This document shows, piece by piece, positions 23,261 through 30,723 of a DNA stretch of 48,529 nt (the first letter of the stretch is position 1; each line of letters begins with the position of its first letter). Both the position numbers and the translations under genes were made by a program. The notes under the pieces were generated by a model that was not told where the DNA came from, made no database searches, and saw only the letters and a list, made by a program, of their open reading frames with translations. The DNA is taken from the NCBI GenBank assembly GCA_903902325.1, contig CAIUUO010000055.1, positions 1 to 48,529 of the forward strand, read 5' to 3'. This stretch comes from an uncultured Bacteroidia bacterium. GTDB taxonomy: Bacteria > Bacteroidota > Bacteroidia > Bacteroidales > Prolixibacteraceae.

Positions 23261-23917
23261 TTACTTCTTCTCGTCTGATGAATCAACTTTAACAGTTACA
23301 GTTTTTTGCTCTAGTGTTGTGTCGTGTTTCTTCCTAACGATGGTTATCTTTTCCAGACCTTTGCCAATGTCCTTCTTCTCGTAGGACACAATGTCGGCAT
23401 TGGCCGGGTCGTGGGCATAAGGATCATCAGCAGTAACCCTAAAACTTTTTACATGGAATGGTGGTGGGGGCGGAGGAGGAGGTGGCATCATATCTCCTGA
23501 CAAATTATCCGTTATTACAACAGGATCACCCTTCTCCATGCGAATAACCTTTCTTTCGTGCCTGACTTTGCCTGAATCGTTCGAATTGTAGAAAACTTCA
23601 AACTGGTTTTCTCCAGGCATATTTCCTGAATGGAAACTGTGTGCCGAAGCGCCACCGCCTCTGAGAATGATGACCTTCGAATTTCCGGACTTATCCAGTT
23701 TATTCATGATCGAATCGACCTTGTCCTGAAGAACTTTCTCATCCAGCATGTTGAAGGTCGTGTCAATTTTAACTTCCTTCCCGTTTTGGTTCATCACAAT
23801 TTTAATGTGCTGCTCCTTTTTTTGCTGAGTCTTGTCGGCAGATTTAGACTTTTCCGTCTGTCCGTAGGCAAAGCCTGCGGTTACAACCATCATGCCCAAA
23901 ATAAATGCAAGTTTCAT
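23261..23917 (-). CDS. Exported polyproline protein divergent from a two-component system
   Basis: No family was recognised. The 218-residue product has a signal peptide (MKLAFILGMMVVTAGFAYGQ). A Lys/Gln-rich stretch and a region (KIVMNQNGKEVKIDTTFNML) typical of Bacteroidota exported proteins follow. Next come a Gly-rich turn, nine consecutive prolines (residues 145-153) and a charged C-terminus. It is divergent from the histidine kinase gene, whose extracytoplasmic domain also has exactly nine prolines. A small periplasmic protein divergent from its sensor recalls cpxP-cpxRA of enterobacteria. A regulatory or target relationship is therefore suspected but not shown. Translation of Pro9 would need EF-P. 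Confidence 0.7.
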   Translation of the reverse strand: MKLAFILGMMVVTAGFAYGQTEKSKSADKTQQKKEQHIKIVMNQNGKEVKIDTTFNMLDEKVLQDKVDSIMNKLDKSGNSKVIILRGGGASAHSFHSGNMPGENQFEVFYNSNDSGKVRHERKVIRMEKGDPVVITDNLSGDMMPPPPPPPPPFHVKSFRVTADDPYAHDPANADIVSYEKKDIGKGLEKITIVRKKHDTTLEQKTVTVKVDSSDEKK

Positions 23918-23937
23918 ACTATTCTTTTTAAGTTACT

Positions 23938-24025
23938 GTTAAAGATTTTCAACCATCCAAAATTACAGGATATCTGCCTGTGAATGGGTTAAGACCATCG
24001 TAAAAAGAGTTAAGGTAAAGTTAAA
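23938..24025. promoter_or_regulatory. GTTAAR direct repeats and divergent -7 boxes
   Basis: GTTAAA/GTTAAG occurs at 23938, 23988, 24009 and 24020. The last two are 11 nt apart and the previous one 21 nt away, the helical spacing used by OmpR-type regulators. Minus-strand TAATTTTG at 23958-23965 can serve the polyproline gene; plus-strand TAATTTTG at 24052-24059 can serve the kinase operon. This is a candidate operator region for the adjacent response regulator. Confidence 0.45.
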
Positions 24026-24051
24026 ATTGGCAGGAACATGATTTTATTGCC

Positions 24052-24059
24052 TAATTTTG
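24052..24059 (+). promoter_or_regulatory. Candidate -7 box for the histidine kinase operon
   Basis: TAATTTTG fits TAnnTTTG; a TTG at 24027-24029 is 22 nt upstream, slightly long. The predicted leader is about 200 nt and includes repeat copy 6. Confidence 0.4.
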
Positions 24060-24131
24060 AATAATGATAAAACTTGATGAACCGTTTAAATCAAATAATT
24101 TCATTTTAGAAGTCATTTTGTTCGTGGAATT

Positions 24132-24214
24132 CTTTGTGAAACCTTAGTGACTTTGTGACTTTGTTGCAGAAAAAAATAGCCACTAAGACACCAAGACTCA
24201 AAGGTTTCACAAAG
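24132..24214. repeat. Long inverted repeat, CACAAAGGAC family, copy 6 (TTCACAAAG outside)
   Basis: CTTTGTGAAACCTTAGTG on the left pairs with the right arm CACTAAG ... AGGTTTCACAAAG. It lies in the leader of the kinase operon, 58 nt before the start codon, so an RNA hairpin could influence expression. Confidence 0.85.
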
Positions 24215-24272
24215 TCAAAAAAGCCAAAAAGTATCCAAAGTTTTCAGAAACAGTTTAGAAGAATTAATAAAA

Positions 24273-25868
24273 TTGAACAAGCGCATCATCACAGGGTTGA
24301 TTATTCTCATGGGAATCTCACTGCTCGGTATCGTGGCAGTGCAAGTTTATTGGTTTAACAATTCCGTAAATGTACGGAACGAGCTTTTTGACAGGTCAGT
24401 GAATGATGCGATGAACAAGGCTGTCCGTCGCCTCGAAACCGGGCATGATTTGAAAGTCATTCGAAATTTATCTTCCGACACAACCAATTGGGAGAAGCAG
24501 ATACCCTTTCCGCCACCTCCACCGCCACCTCCTCCTACCGAATATGAAAATATGGATGTGATCGTCAAAAGGGACACCATTCATAATACGATCAGTGTCA
24601 CTACCTCCAAGAGAGGAAACTCAAAAGCAATGAGTTATGTTGTGATGTCCGGCACCCATACCGGGAAGAACGGCAAAGCTTTTAAAGTTCTCACGGAGAA
24701 TCATTATGGTAGTCTCAACGACTCCGATTTAAAAATACAATTGTCGATTAATGACAGTGTAATTGGAAAGAAGATTAAACAACTCAAAACCTTATCCAAT
24801 CAGATTCAGATTGAGTACAAGGGTTGGGAAACGGGCCGCCACATCGACGAACTTCAACTGAAGAAACTGCTCAGGGAGGAGTTGACAGACAGGGCAATCC
24901 CCATTGATTTCAAAATGACGGTTCAGGGCAGTGACAGCATACCTGAGAGAAAATTAGCGGTCAGTTCCGGGGAAAGATGGTACAGCGTCAATCTGTTCCC
25001 TGACGATATTTTCAGGAAAAAGCTGGAATTGGCCGTCAACTTCCCCGATAGGGATCTTTTTATCGGACGAAAAACCAGCTCGTTACTGGGACTCTCCGTT
25101 GCCTTTACCCTCATCATTTTCCTGACTTTTCTGCTGAGTATATACCAGATAATCAAGCAGAAGAAAATATCCGAGATGAAATCTGACTTCATCAACAACA
25201 TGACGCATGAGTTCAAGACTCCGATAGCCACCATCTCCATTGCGGCAGATTCGATTGCCAACGACAAGGTCATTCATGACGAAGAGCGGGTTCGATTTTT
25301 CGCGGGGATGATCAGGAAAGAGAACATCCGGATGAACGAGCAGGTTGAACGGATCCTGCAGATAGCACGTCTCGACAGGAAGGAATTTGAATTCAACTTT
25401 CAGGCTACAAATGTCCATTTCCTGATCGAAGAAGCCGTCGATGGAATCTTGTTGCAAGTGGAGAAAAGGGGCGGGAAAATCGGGACAAACCTGGATGCCG
25501 CCAATCCTGTTGTGACTACAGATCCGGTACATTTTACCAATCTGGTCTTTAACCTTCTGGACAATGCCAACAAATACTCGCCCGAAGCGCCCGACATCAG
25601 GGTTTCAACTGCCAATAGTCCCAAAGGAATCATTCTGACCGTGGAAGACAAGGGCATTGGCATGACGAGGGCGGTGCAGGCCAGGATATTTGATAAATTC
25701 TACAGGATTCCTTCAGGTAATATACATAATATCAAAGGATTCGGACTGGGATTAAGTTACATCAAGGCGATCCTGGATGCCAACAGCGCAACGATCAGGG
25801 TGCACAGCGAACCCGGGAAAGGCAGCCGGTTCGTGGTATTTATCCCATTTTTAATCGACAGGCGATGA
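24273..25868 (+). CDS. Sensor histidine kinase with polyproline extracytoplasmic domain
   Basis: This is a membrane sensor kinase of 531 residues. The start must be TTG at 24273, because no in-frame ATG exists between the upstream stop at 24177 and Met13, which lies inside the first membrane span. Membrane segments are residues 5-27 and about 270-292. The 240-residue domain between them has nine prolines (80-88) and no known sensor fold. The cytoplasmic part has the H-box MTHEFKTPIA (His312), the N-box NLLDNANKYSPE, the G1 box VEDKGIGM and the G2 box GFGLGLSYIK. The response regulator gene overlaps by 4 nt (ATGA). The signal is unknown; envelope stress is a reasonable guess from the divergent exported protein. 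Confidence 0.92.
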   Translation: MNKRIITGLIILMGISLLGIVAVQVYWFNNSVNVRNELFDRSVNDAMNKAVRRLETGHDLKVIRNLSSDTTNWEKQIPFPPPPPPPPPTEYENMDVIVKRDTIHNTISVTTSKRGNSKAMSYVVMSGTHTGKNGKAFKVLTENHYGSLNDSDLKIQLSINDSVIGKKIKQLKTLSNQIQIEYKGWETGRHIDELQLKKLLREELTDRAIPIDFKMTVQGSDSIPERKLAVSSGERWYSVNLFPDDIFRKKLELAVNFPDRDLFIGRKTSSLLGLSVAFTLIIFLTFLLSIYQIIKQKKISEMKSDFINNMTHEFKTPIATISIAADSIANDKVIHDEERVRFFAGMIRKENIRMNEQVERILQIARLDRKEFEFNFQATNVHFLIEEAVDGILLQVEKRGGKIGTNLDAANPVVTTDPVHFTNLVFNLLDNANKYSPEAPDIRVSTANSPKGIILTVEDKGIGMTRAVQARIFDKFYRIPSGNIHNIKGFGLGLSYIKAILDANSATIRVHSEPGKGSRFVVFIPFLIDRR

Positions 25869-26557
25869 AGACGACCAAATCACTATTCTTCGTAGAGGAT
25901 GACCTGAGCTTTGGCGCAGTACTTAAATCCTACCTGGAAATCTGTAATTACACCATTACCTGGCTGCAGGATGGCAAACATGCGGTGAGTGCCTTCAGGG
26001 AAGGGAATTTTGACCTGTGCCTGCTGGATGTGATGCTTCCCAATGTGGATGGTTTCGCGATCGGCAAGGAGATCAGGTCCATCAATCCGAAAATACCGAT
26101 GATCTATCTGACTGCCAAATCCCTGAAGGAGGACATCCTTACCGGCTACCGCATCGGAGCCGACGATTACATCGTAAAGCCCTTTGATGCGGATGTTTTG
26201 GTCTACAAGATTGCCGTCCTCCTGAGAAGGGCCGAAGGTGAACATGGGAACTTCGACCATCTTTACACCATCGGAAAATATATTTTCGACTCCAGATTAC
26301 GTGAAATCAAACTGGACGAAAGCAAACAACTTCTGAGTCCCAAAGAATCTGCCTTACTGCAACTCCTGTGTGAAAATAAAAACGAACTGCTTCCCCGGGA
26401 AGTTGCGCTCAAAAGAATTTGGGGCGACGACGGTTATTTTACCACGCGCAGCATGGACGTCTTCATTACCAAACTCAGGAAATTCCTGAAAGACGATCCT
26501 TCCGTCGAAATCAGGAACATCCACGGTAGTGGTTTTATTATGACGCTGGAAAATTGA
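25865..26557 (+). CDS. OmpR-type response regulator
   Basis: This is the partner of the preceding sensor kinase, with a 4-nt overlap and certain operon. The 230-residue protein has a receiver domain with acidic residues Glu11, Asp12 and Asp13, phospho-acceptor Asp55 in LLDVMLPNVDGF, and Lys105 in IVKPFD. A C-terminal winged-helix DNA-binding domain (SPKESALLQLLCEN ... TTRSMDVFITKLRKFL) follows. Direct GTTAAR repeats with 11- and 21-nt spacing upstream of the operon are candidate binding sites. The targets probably include the divergent polyproline gene, but that is inference. Confidence 0.94.
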   Translation: MKTTKSLFFVEDDLSFGAVLKSYLEICNYTITWLQDGKHAVSAFREGNFDLCLLDVMLPNVDGFAIGKEIRSINPKIPMIYLTAKSLKEDILTGYRIGADDYIVKPFDADVLVYKIAVLLRRAEGEHGNFDHLYTIGKYIFDSRLREIKLDESKQLLSPKESALLQLLCENKNELLPREVALKRIWGDDGYFTTRSMDVFITKLRKFLKDDPSVEIRNIHGSGFIMTLEN

Positions 26558-26590
26558 AATGTTAAAATCAGGCTTTAACCTTAATTTAAT

Positions 26591-26621
26591 TTTGTTTTAT
26601 CATATTATAACCTTATATTTG
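26591..26621 (+). promoter_or_regulatory. Promoter for the MobMys module
   Basis: TTTG (26591-26594), exactly 19 nt, then TATATTTG (26614-26621): the best match to the Bacteroidota promoter consensus in the window. It lies 26 nt before the mobmysA ATG. Confidence 0.75.
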
Positions 26622-26647
26622 ACGAATCATTTTTAGGATATAACCTG

Positions 26648-27112
26648 ATGGACATTTTAAGACAACAATTACTCATTGAACAGGCTGATAGAAAATTAGC
26701 TCTGTTTATACCTTTGAATGCAATTACAGTACCCCCAAAAGGCTGGATTCATACCATTCGTCTTGCATTAAGAATGTCATTAAGACAATTGGGCAATCGA
26801 TTGAAAATATCACCACAAAGCGTAAAAGAGATGGAGGAACGTGAGTCAACAGGTTCTATTACCTTAAAAGGACTAAAAGAAGTTGGTGAGGTTCTTGATA
26901 TGAAACTTGTTTATGGATTTATACCAAAAAGTCAAAGCCTTGAAGGAATGATCGAAAAAAGGGCGACTGAAATTGCACGAGATATTGTTTTGAGAACTTC
27001 AAATACGATGCAATTAGAGGATCAGGAGAATTCAAAGATTAGGATAGAAAAGGCAATCAAAAGTAGATCAGATGAAATCAAAAGAGAAATGCCAAAATAC
27101 TTATGGGATTAG
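26648..27112 (+). CDS. Mobile mystery protein A (HTH, antitoxin-like)
   Basis: The product is recognised as MobMys protein A, a small helix-turn-helix protein found with a Fic-domain partner in mobile regions. The 154 residues hold an N-terminal helix (MDILRQQLLIEQADRKL). An Xre-like HTH follows at about residues 44-90 (RMSLRQLGNRLKISPQSVKEMEERE, then SITLKGLKEVGEVLDMKLVYGF), then a charged helical tail. Its end overlaps the Fic gene start by 10 nt. By analogy with other HTH-Fic pairs it may repress the operon and neutralise the partner, but its biochemistry is not established here. The DNA is visibly more AT-rich than the flanking genes, in line with transfer. Confidence 0.85.
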   Translation: MDILRQQLLIEQADRKLALFIPLNAITVPPKGWIHTIRLALRMSLRQLGNRLKISPQSVKEMEERESTGSITLKGLKEVGEVLDMKLVYGFIPKSQSLEGMIEKRATEIARDIVLRTSNTMQLEDQENSKIRIEKAIKSRSDEIKREMPKYLWD

Positions 27113-27699
27113 AAATAGAATATATAGAAGGGCAAACTCCTCTTGATGAAGACGAGAAAGAAGGTCTTTTGATCAAATCAATGACAACGCGCGGAGAATT
27201 AGATGAATTTGAACAATTCAATATTGAGAAGGCAATTGAATGGACTTTGGGTAAAAAATGGGAACCTGAATACATATTGACAGAAGATTTTGTCAAAGAA
27301 CTTCACAAAAAAATGTTTAATCAAGTGTGATCCTGGGCAGGTGAGTTTAGAAAAACGAACAAAAATATAGGAGTTGACAAATTTCAAATTGGAGTTTCAT
27401 TGAAGCAATTATTGGAAGACTCTTTGTATTGGTTAAAACATAATACCTATTCAGACGAGGAATTCGCAATTCGATTTAAGCACAGAATTGTAAAAATTCA
27501 TTGTTTTCCCAACGGCAACGGAAGACATTCAAGATTAATGGCGGACATAATTATCAGCCAAATATTTGGCAAGCCAATTTTTACGTGGAATAAGAATAAT
27601 CTGAATAAAAAAGGAGAGGCAAGATCCAATTATTTAAGTGCAATAAGACATGCAGATACCGGAGATATCTTACCATTAATAATTTTTGCCACTTCATAA
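27103..27699 (+). pseudogene. Mobile mystery protein B (Fic family) interrupted by a TGA codon
   Basis: The frame runs 199 codons and reads as MobMys protein B: EGQTPLDEDEKEGLLIKS at the start, then TTRGELDEFEQFNIEKAIEW. Next come LHKKMFNQV, a TGA at 27328-27330, and SWAGEFRKTNKNIGVDKF. The Fic motif HCFPNGNGRHSR has its catalytic His, Asn, Gly and Arg residues intact. Family members have Trp (MFxxVWxWAG) where the stop stands, so a single TGG-to-TGA change explains it. No frameshift is seen. Fic enzymes typically transfer AMP to target proteins; here the full protein should not be made unless the stop is read through or is a sequencing error. A re-start inside would give only about 99 residues. 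Confidence 0.85.
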
Positions 27700-27739
27700 A
27701 TAAATAAAAAAGTCTTGAATCACAGTTTTATAAAGATCG

Positions 27740-30523
27740 CTACAATTTGTCAAGCTTTATTACAGCTTCATCCACATTCCAACCTTTAACCAATAATTTC
27801 TGACTCTTGCCTTTCAACTGTGCAGAAGATGCGCTGACGGTGGCAATTGCCGATTCCCCGGGAGCCAGTGAAAAATAGTTGGCCGACCAGAATGCCGGCA
27901 AAACCTCTTCATTGTCACTCATCAGTCGGGGATTGACAAAAAAGGCTAGTTGTTTGGTATTGTTGGTGAATTTTACCGTCCACTTTGTCTCTGCCTTAAC
28001 AGTTTCTTTCTTCAGGATGGAAGTCGACAGCGACGTGTGCGGCATCTGGTTTAAAGAGGTACAATTGTTGTCACCGGCCAGCCAGTAAACATTGTGCGAA
28101 ATCACATTCCCTTTCCCATCCTTCAGGTTCAATACCACAAAATTGACTCCCTTGTTGTCAGACAAAGCCTTTGAAAGGGAGAAAGCTTCTTTCACATCCG
28201 AAACCGCCAGATGAACACTCGCCGTTTGATGGAACAGCAATTTCGAATCCAGGTTGAAAACATCTGCATTAACCGTCAGGTTTGCGACTTCCCGGTAGGT
28301 TCTGTTGATTACGGTTACATTGTTGTCGAGCGCATTCAACTGAACATGAACAGGTTCACAGCTGTTTTGCATGAAATAGTACCCTGAATTCGGCTCGAGG
28401 TACCAGTCGTATACCTGCCACATTACGCTCGGGAAGGCTGCATTGAGTTTCCAGAGCATGATGCCACCGATGTCGTTGAGCCTGTGCCCTGCCGCCTCAA
28501 AGGTACCCTGATAGCCTGTTGCATTCATCAGCTGCATCTTATCTGAGAACTCTTCCATGGATGCCGGTGCACCATACCTCTTTACCATTGTTTCATAATA
28601 CTTGTCGTACCTGCCATTTCCGGTGGCTGCATCGTGGTAACCCCACGAATTGTTGAGCGGGAAGGGTAATTTGGTATCCCAGACCAGATTGGGAATTATT
28701 TTCACCAGCGTGTTGTAAGGCGGTTGGGATGGTAATCCGGTTTCATCCTTGAAAACCCAGTCTTTGGCATTGTCGGCCAAACGGTAGTATTCCTTCGAAT
28801 CCTGCCAGGTATAAGGACCACTGCTGTAAACCCCGGATGCCAGCTTATCCGGCCAGGCGGCTTCCAGTCCCTGAGGAAGTTTAGCGAAACCGGATGAACA
28901 GGGTATGAATGGCCTCGTACCATCGAGTTTGATCACGCTTTCACGCATTTTCTCGTAGGCATCTTTACGAATATGTCCCTCATTTCCTCCTGTCCATACC
29001 AAAAGGCTTGCGTGATTGCGAATTCTATAAATTGTACTGATTACATTTTTCACGAAGATATCGGGTTCAAGAGGCCATTCAGTCGATCCCTTGAATTCGC
29101 CATGGGTATCGCCTGTCACCCAAAAATCCGACCAAACCAGCAGACCATAGCGGTCTGCGGCATCGAAAAACATGTCAGGTGGAGTAACACCCCCACCCCA
29201 GATTCTGACCAGGTTGATGTTGGAATTTCTGCATAGGTGCAGTTCGGCATCGTACCTCGCCGAATCGCGGTTGAGCATCATATCGGGCACCCAGGCGCCG
29301 CCTGTTAGCTGGATGCGCTTTCCATTGACGAAAAATTCGCGGCGCAGGAACTTGTTTGGAACCTCTTCGGCTTTTGAACTAACTGTGCGGATTCCGAAAA
29401 CGAAGGAAATATCATCAGAGATTTTGCCTTCCGATTCATACTGCAAGTGAATGCGGTACAGATTTGGCGCTCCGTAACCGTTTGGCCACCAAAGATGTGG
29501 CTGTTTTATGGCCAACTGAAGGGTGTTCCCGGCATTCAGCGCAACGTCAACCATTGACCCAGCGGCACTCTCCATCTCTTTGGAAAAGGTAACAGGAGTA
29601 CCTGCAAAATTTTCTGGGAAGATTCCAACCTTCAAAGTTCCTTTTGCATTCTTCTGACCCGAATTTGCCAAGGAGAGGTTCAGCGAGATCTTCGCGACTG
29701 AAGTATCTGGCAGATTTGGCAAGTCCGTGATAATTTGCGGGTGAACAATCGTCACATCACCAGTTGTCCTCAAGAAGACAGGCTGCCAGATGCCGATGTT
29801 ACGGTCACGCACCGGAGGAACCCAGTCCCACCCTACCGAACAAAGCATGGTCACATTTTTACCGATATCCCCGGTAGGGCCACCATTTTCAAAGAAATCA
29901 TCCATTGCTTTCAATTGTTCCTGGGCAGGTAACCCGGGAAAATCAAGCGGATATATCTTGACAGCCAGGAAATTTTCATCGCCTGCGTTGATTTTCTTGC
30001 TTACATCGAAACTGTACTCGGCAAACATTCCTGCCATTTGGGTAGAATCCGCAATGGCCTTTCCATTCAGCCAGACGGCTGCCCGATAGTTGATTCCCTT
30101 AAAAATTAGCTGGAAATGGCGTCCTTTATCGGAAGCCGGAACCTTGAAAGTGGTACGGTACCAGTAAGGTTTCTTCCAGGGATTGCCGACATTGGGAAGA
30201 TGGCTGTATTGTTCGAGGTTGTATTTTTTATTGAATTCATCTGAAGCGTCAGGAATCAGCATATTATTCATCCCGGAATAGGGATCGGGATAAATTCGGT
30301 TTGCCACAAGTCCGGTCAAAACCGTTGATGGCACTGTAACAGGAAACCAGTAAACATTGGAGTGATATCCTGCCGTTGAAATCTTCTCCCCGCTTGCCTG
30401 GATCAATTCGGACGACTGAAGTTCGAAACTGGTCAGCTTTACCTGTTTGATGGGTTTATCCTGTGCAGAAGAATGGACGGAATAAATAAAAAGTAGGGCA
30501 ATTAACAAAGAAGGACATTTCAT
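27740..30523 (-). CDS. Glycoside hydrolase family 2, exo-beta-glucosaminidase/mannosidase-like
   Basis: This is an exported GH2 enzyme acting on beta-linked glucosamine, mannose or related sugars. The ATG at 30523 (MKCPSLLIALLFIYSVHSSAQ) gives a clean signal peptide; the frame extends 17 codons upstream and that extension is unlikely to be used. Order: sugar-binding beta domain with YWYRTTF, immunoglobulin-like domain, TIM barrel (NLVRIWGGG). Numbered from the extended frame, the acid/base candidate is Glu532 in WTGGNEGH and the nucleophile candidate is Glu611 in FKDETGLPSQPP. That site, and the later GGIMLWKLNAAFPSVMWQVYDW, resemble exo-beta-D-glucosaminidases. The substrate is not settled. 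Confidence 0.85.
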   Translation of the reverse strand: MKCPSLLIALLFIYSVHSSAQDKPIKQVKLTSFELQSSELIQASGEKISTAGYHSNVYWFPVTVPSTVLTGLVANRIYPDPYSGMNNMLIPDASDEFNKKYNLEQYSHLPNVGNPWKKPYWYRTTFKVPASDKGRHFQLIFKGINYRAAVWLNGKAIADSTQMAGMFAEYSFDVSKKINAGDENFLAVKIYPLDFPGLPAQEQLKAMDDFFENGGPTGDIGKNVTMLCSVGWDWVPPVRDRNIGIWQPVFLRTTGDVTIVHPQIITDLPNLPDTSVAKISLNLSLANSGQKNAKGTLKVGIFPENFAGTPVTFSKEMESAAGSMVDVALNAGNTLQLAIKQPHLWWPNGYGAPNLYRIHLQYESEGKISDDISFVFGIRTVSSKAEEVPNKFLRREFFVNGKRIQLTGGAWVPDMMLNRDSARYDAELHLCRNSNINLVRIWGGGVTPPDMFFDAADRYGLLVWSDFWVTGDTHGEFKGSTEWPLEPDIFVKNVISTIYRIRNHASLLVWTGGNEGHIRKDAYEKMRESVIKLDGTRPFIPCSSGFAKLPQGLEAAWPDKLASGVYSSGPYTWQDSKEYYRLADNAKDWVFKDETGLPSQPPYNTLVKIIPNLVWDTKLPFPLNNSWGYHDAATGNGRYDKYYETMVKRYGAPASMEEFSDKMQLMNATGYQGTFEAAGHRLNDIGGIMLWKLNAAFPSVMWQVYDWYLEPNSGYYFMQNSCEPVHVQLNALDNNVTVINRTYREVANLTVNADVFNLDSKLLFHQTASVHLAVSDVKEAFSLSKALSDNKGVNFVVLNLKDGKGNVISHNVYWLAGDNNCTSLNQMPHTSLSTSILKKETVKAETKWTVKFTNNTKQLAFFVNPRLMSDNEEVLPAFWSANYFSLAPGESAIATVSASSAQLKGKSQKLLVKGWNVDEAVIKLDKL

Positions 30524-30620
30524 CTTGATCATTTTTAATGGAACATTGGAGTAAAAATAATCAAAAAAGGACATTATTGCATCTTCTCTTTCAGATGTAC
30601 GTATTTAGATGCCGGCCTTC

Positions 30621-30713
30621 GGGACCTTTGTGCTGTCCTTTGAGCCCTTTGTGGTAAAAAAACTTAAAACTTAACCACGAAGGTCTCGAAGGCAAACACA
30701 AAGGACTCAAAGT
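30621..30713. repeat. Long inverted repeat, CACAAAGGAC family, copy 7 (ACCAC inside)
   Basis: In this orientation CTTTGTGGTAA and TTAACCACGAAG flank the loop, while CCTTTGTG and CAAAGGACTCAAAG form the outer ends. It lies between the GH2 gene and the ABC exporter genes. Confidence 0.82.
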
Positions 30714-30723
30714 AATGGTTGAT

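Noticed and set aside
24155-24358. A plus-strand frame of 67 codons overlapping the kinase start
   Set aside because: It runs through the inverted repeat and then out of frame into the kinase; the TTG-started kinase frame explains the region.
27328-27330. Recoding of TGA as Trp or selenocysteine in the Fic gene
   Set aside because: TGA ends other genes here (kinase at 24273, antitoxin at 37885), Trp is TGG elsewhere, and relatives have Trp, not Cys, at the site.
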